Source: Phymorhynchus buccinoides (Eukaryota; Mollusca; Gastropoda; Neogastropoda; Raphitomidae). Taken from it: DNA of 64,000 bases. The notes beneath the pieces were generated by a model. It made no database searches. It was not told the origin of the DNA and saw nothing but the letters and a program-made list of their open reading frames with translations. Shown in pieces: positions 63,841-64,000 of this stretch (the stretch's first letter is position 1; each line of letters opens with the position of its first letter). The stretch lies in NCBI GenBank assembly GCA_017654935.2, contig CM065693.1, forward strand, positions 14,846,769 to 14,910,768, given 5' to 3'. Made by a program: the position numbers and the translations under genes.

Positions 63841-64000
63841 TTAACAGATGCTTTTCGACAAAAATAAAACTCATTAGTTTTTGATGAATGAGGACTATTC
63901 TAAAACGTGAATAACAGATTTTTATGACGCTGCCAGTTTTGTTTGAATGCTAGCCAGATAATTATGTAGGGCAATGTCATGACCTCCCCCCCCCCCTCCC

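Overview
This window looks like animal nuclear DNA, most probably from a lophotrochozoan and most likely a marine mollusc (gastropod-like). That is an inference. It rests on a GPI-anchored Ig-superfamily gene split by phase-consistent introns, an RING/B-box/NHL protein gene, Penelope-like, CR1/L2-like and hAT-like relics, and an extreme load of CT, CA and trinucleotide microsatellites and foldback MITEs. There are no operons, rRNAs, tRNAs or CRISPR arrays. A 500-base run of N (1759-2258) marks a scaffold gap. Most long open frames are microsatellite artefacts (His-Thr, Ser-Leu or Cys-Val repeats).

Region 1 (about 4.7-18.2 kb, + strand) is the 3' part of a lachesin/IgLON-like cell-adhesion gene. 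Seven exons are visible. Ig2 is 5824-6007 plus 9605-9733. Ig3 is 12281-12435 plus 13699-13823. The stalk is 15372-15588 plus 16417-16571. The GPI-attachment tail with stop codon is 17872-17993. Exons for the signal peptide and Ig1 must lie upstream or in the gap. The striking feature is repeated partial duplication of its exons: two decayed copies of the Ig2 exon start, a 170-bp array plus a 34-bp array built from the Ig2 exon end (the latter with nine GTGAGT donor-like sites), three decayed copies of the next exon (one carrying a MITE), and a second copy of the Ig3 end exon. The principal copy of that last exon has a one-base frameshift.

Region 2 (18-30 kb) is mostly repeats: SINE-like copies, palindromic MITEs, long CA/CT tracts, and a 420-bp palindrome with telomere-like repeats in its arms.

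Region 3 (30.7-37.1 kb, - strand) holds a Gly/Tyr/Gln-rich repetitive protein exon and a two-exon RING/B-box/NHL (TRIM-like) gene. Its intron contains an antisense LINE fragment. The RING/B-box exon also has an apparent one-base frameshift.

Region 4 (37-64 kb) is largely repeat DNA. It has a hAT-like zinc-finger transposase relic (41.1-41.6 kb), a LINE 3' end whose (TAC)n tail is split by a palindromic MITE, and a 32-bp minisatellite interrupted by a probable 1.8-kb solo LTR with a near-perfect 5-bp target duplication. It also has a Penelope-like GIY-YIG relic and a 150-bp satellite-like array. Several exon-like segments with good splice sites between 51.7 and 59.3 kb may belong to an unrecognised transcript.

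The two one-base frameshifts in otherwise well-conserved genes could be real lesions or uncorrected consensus errors; the sequence alone cannot decide.
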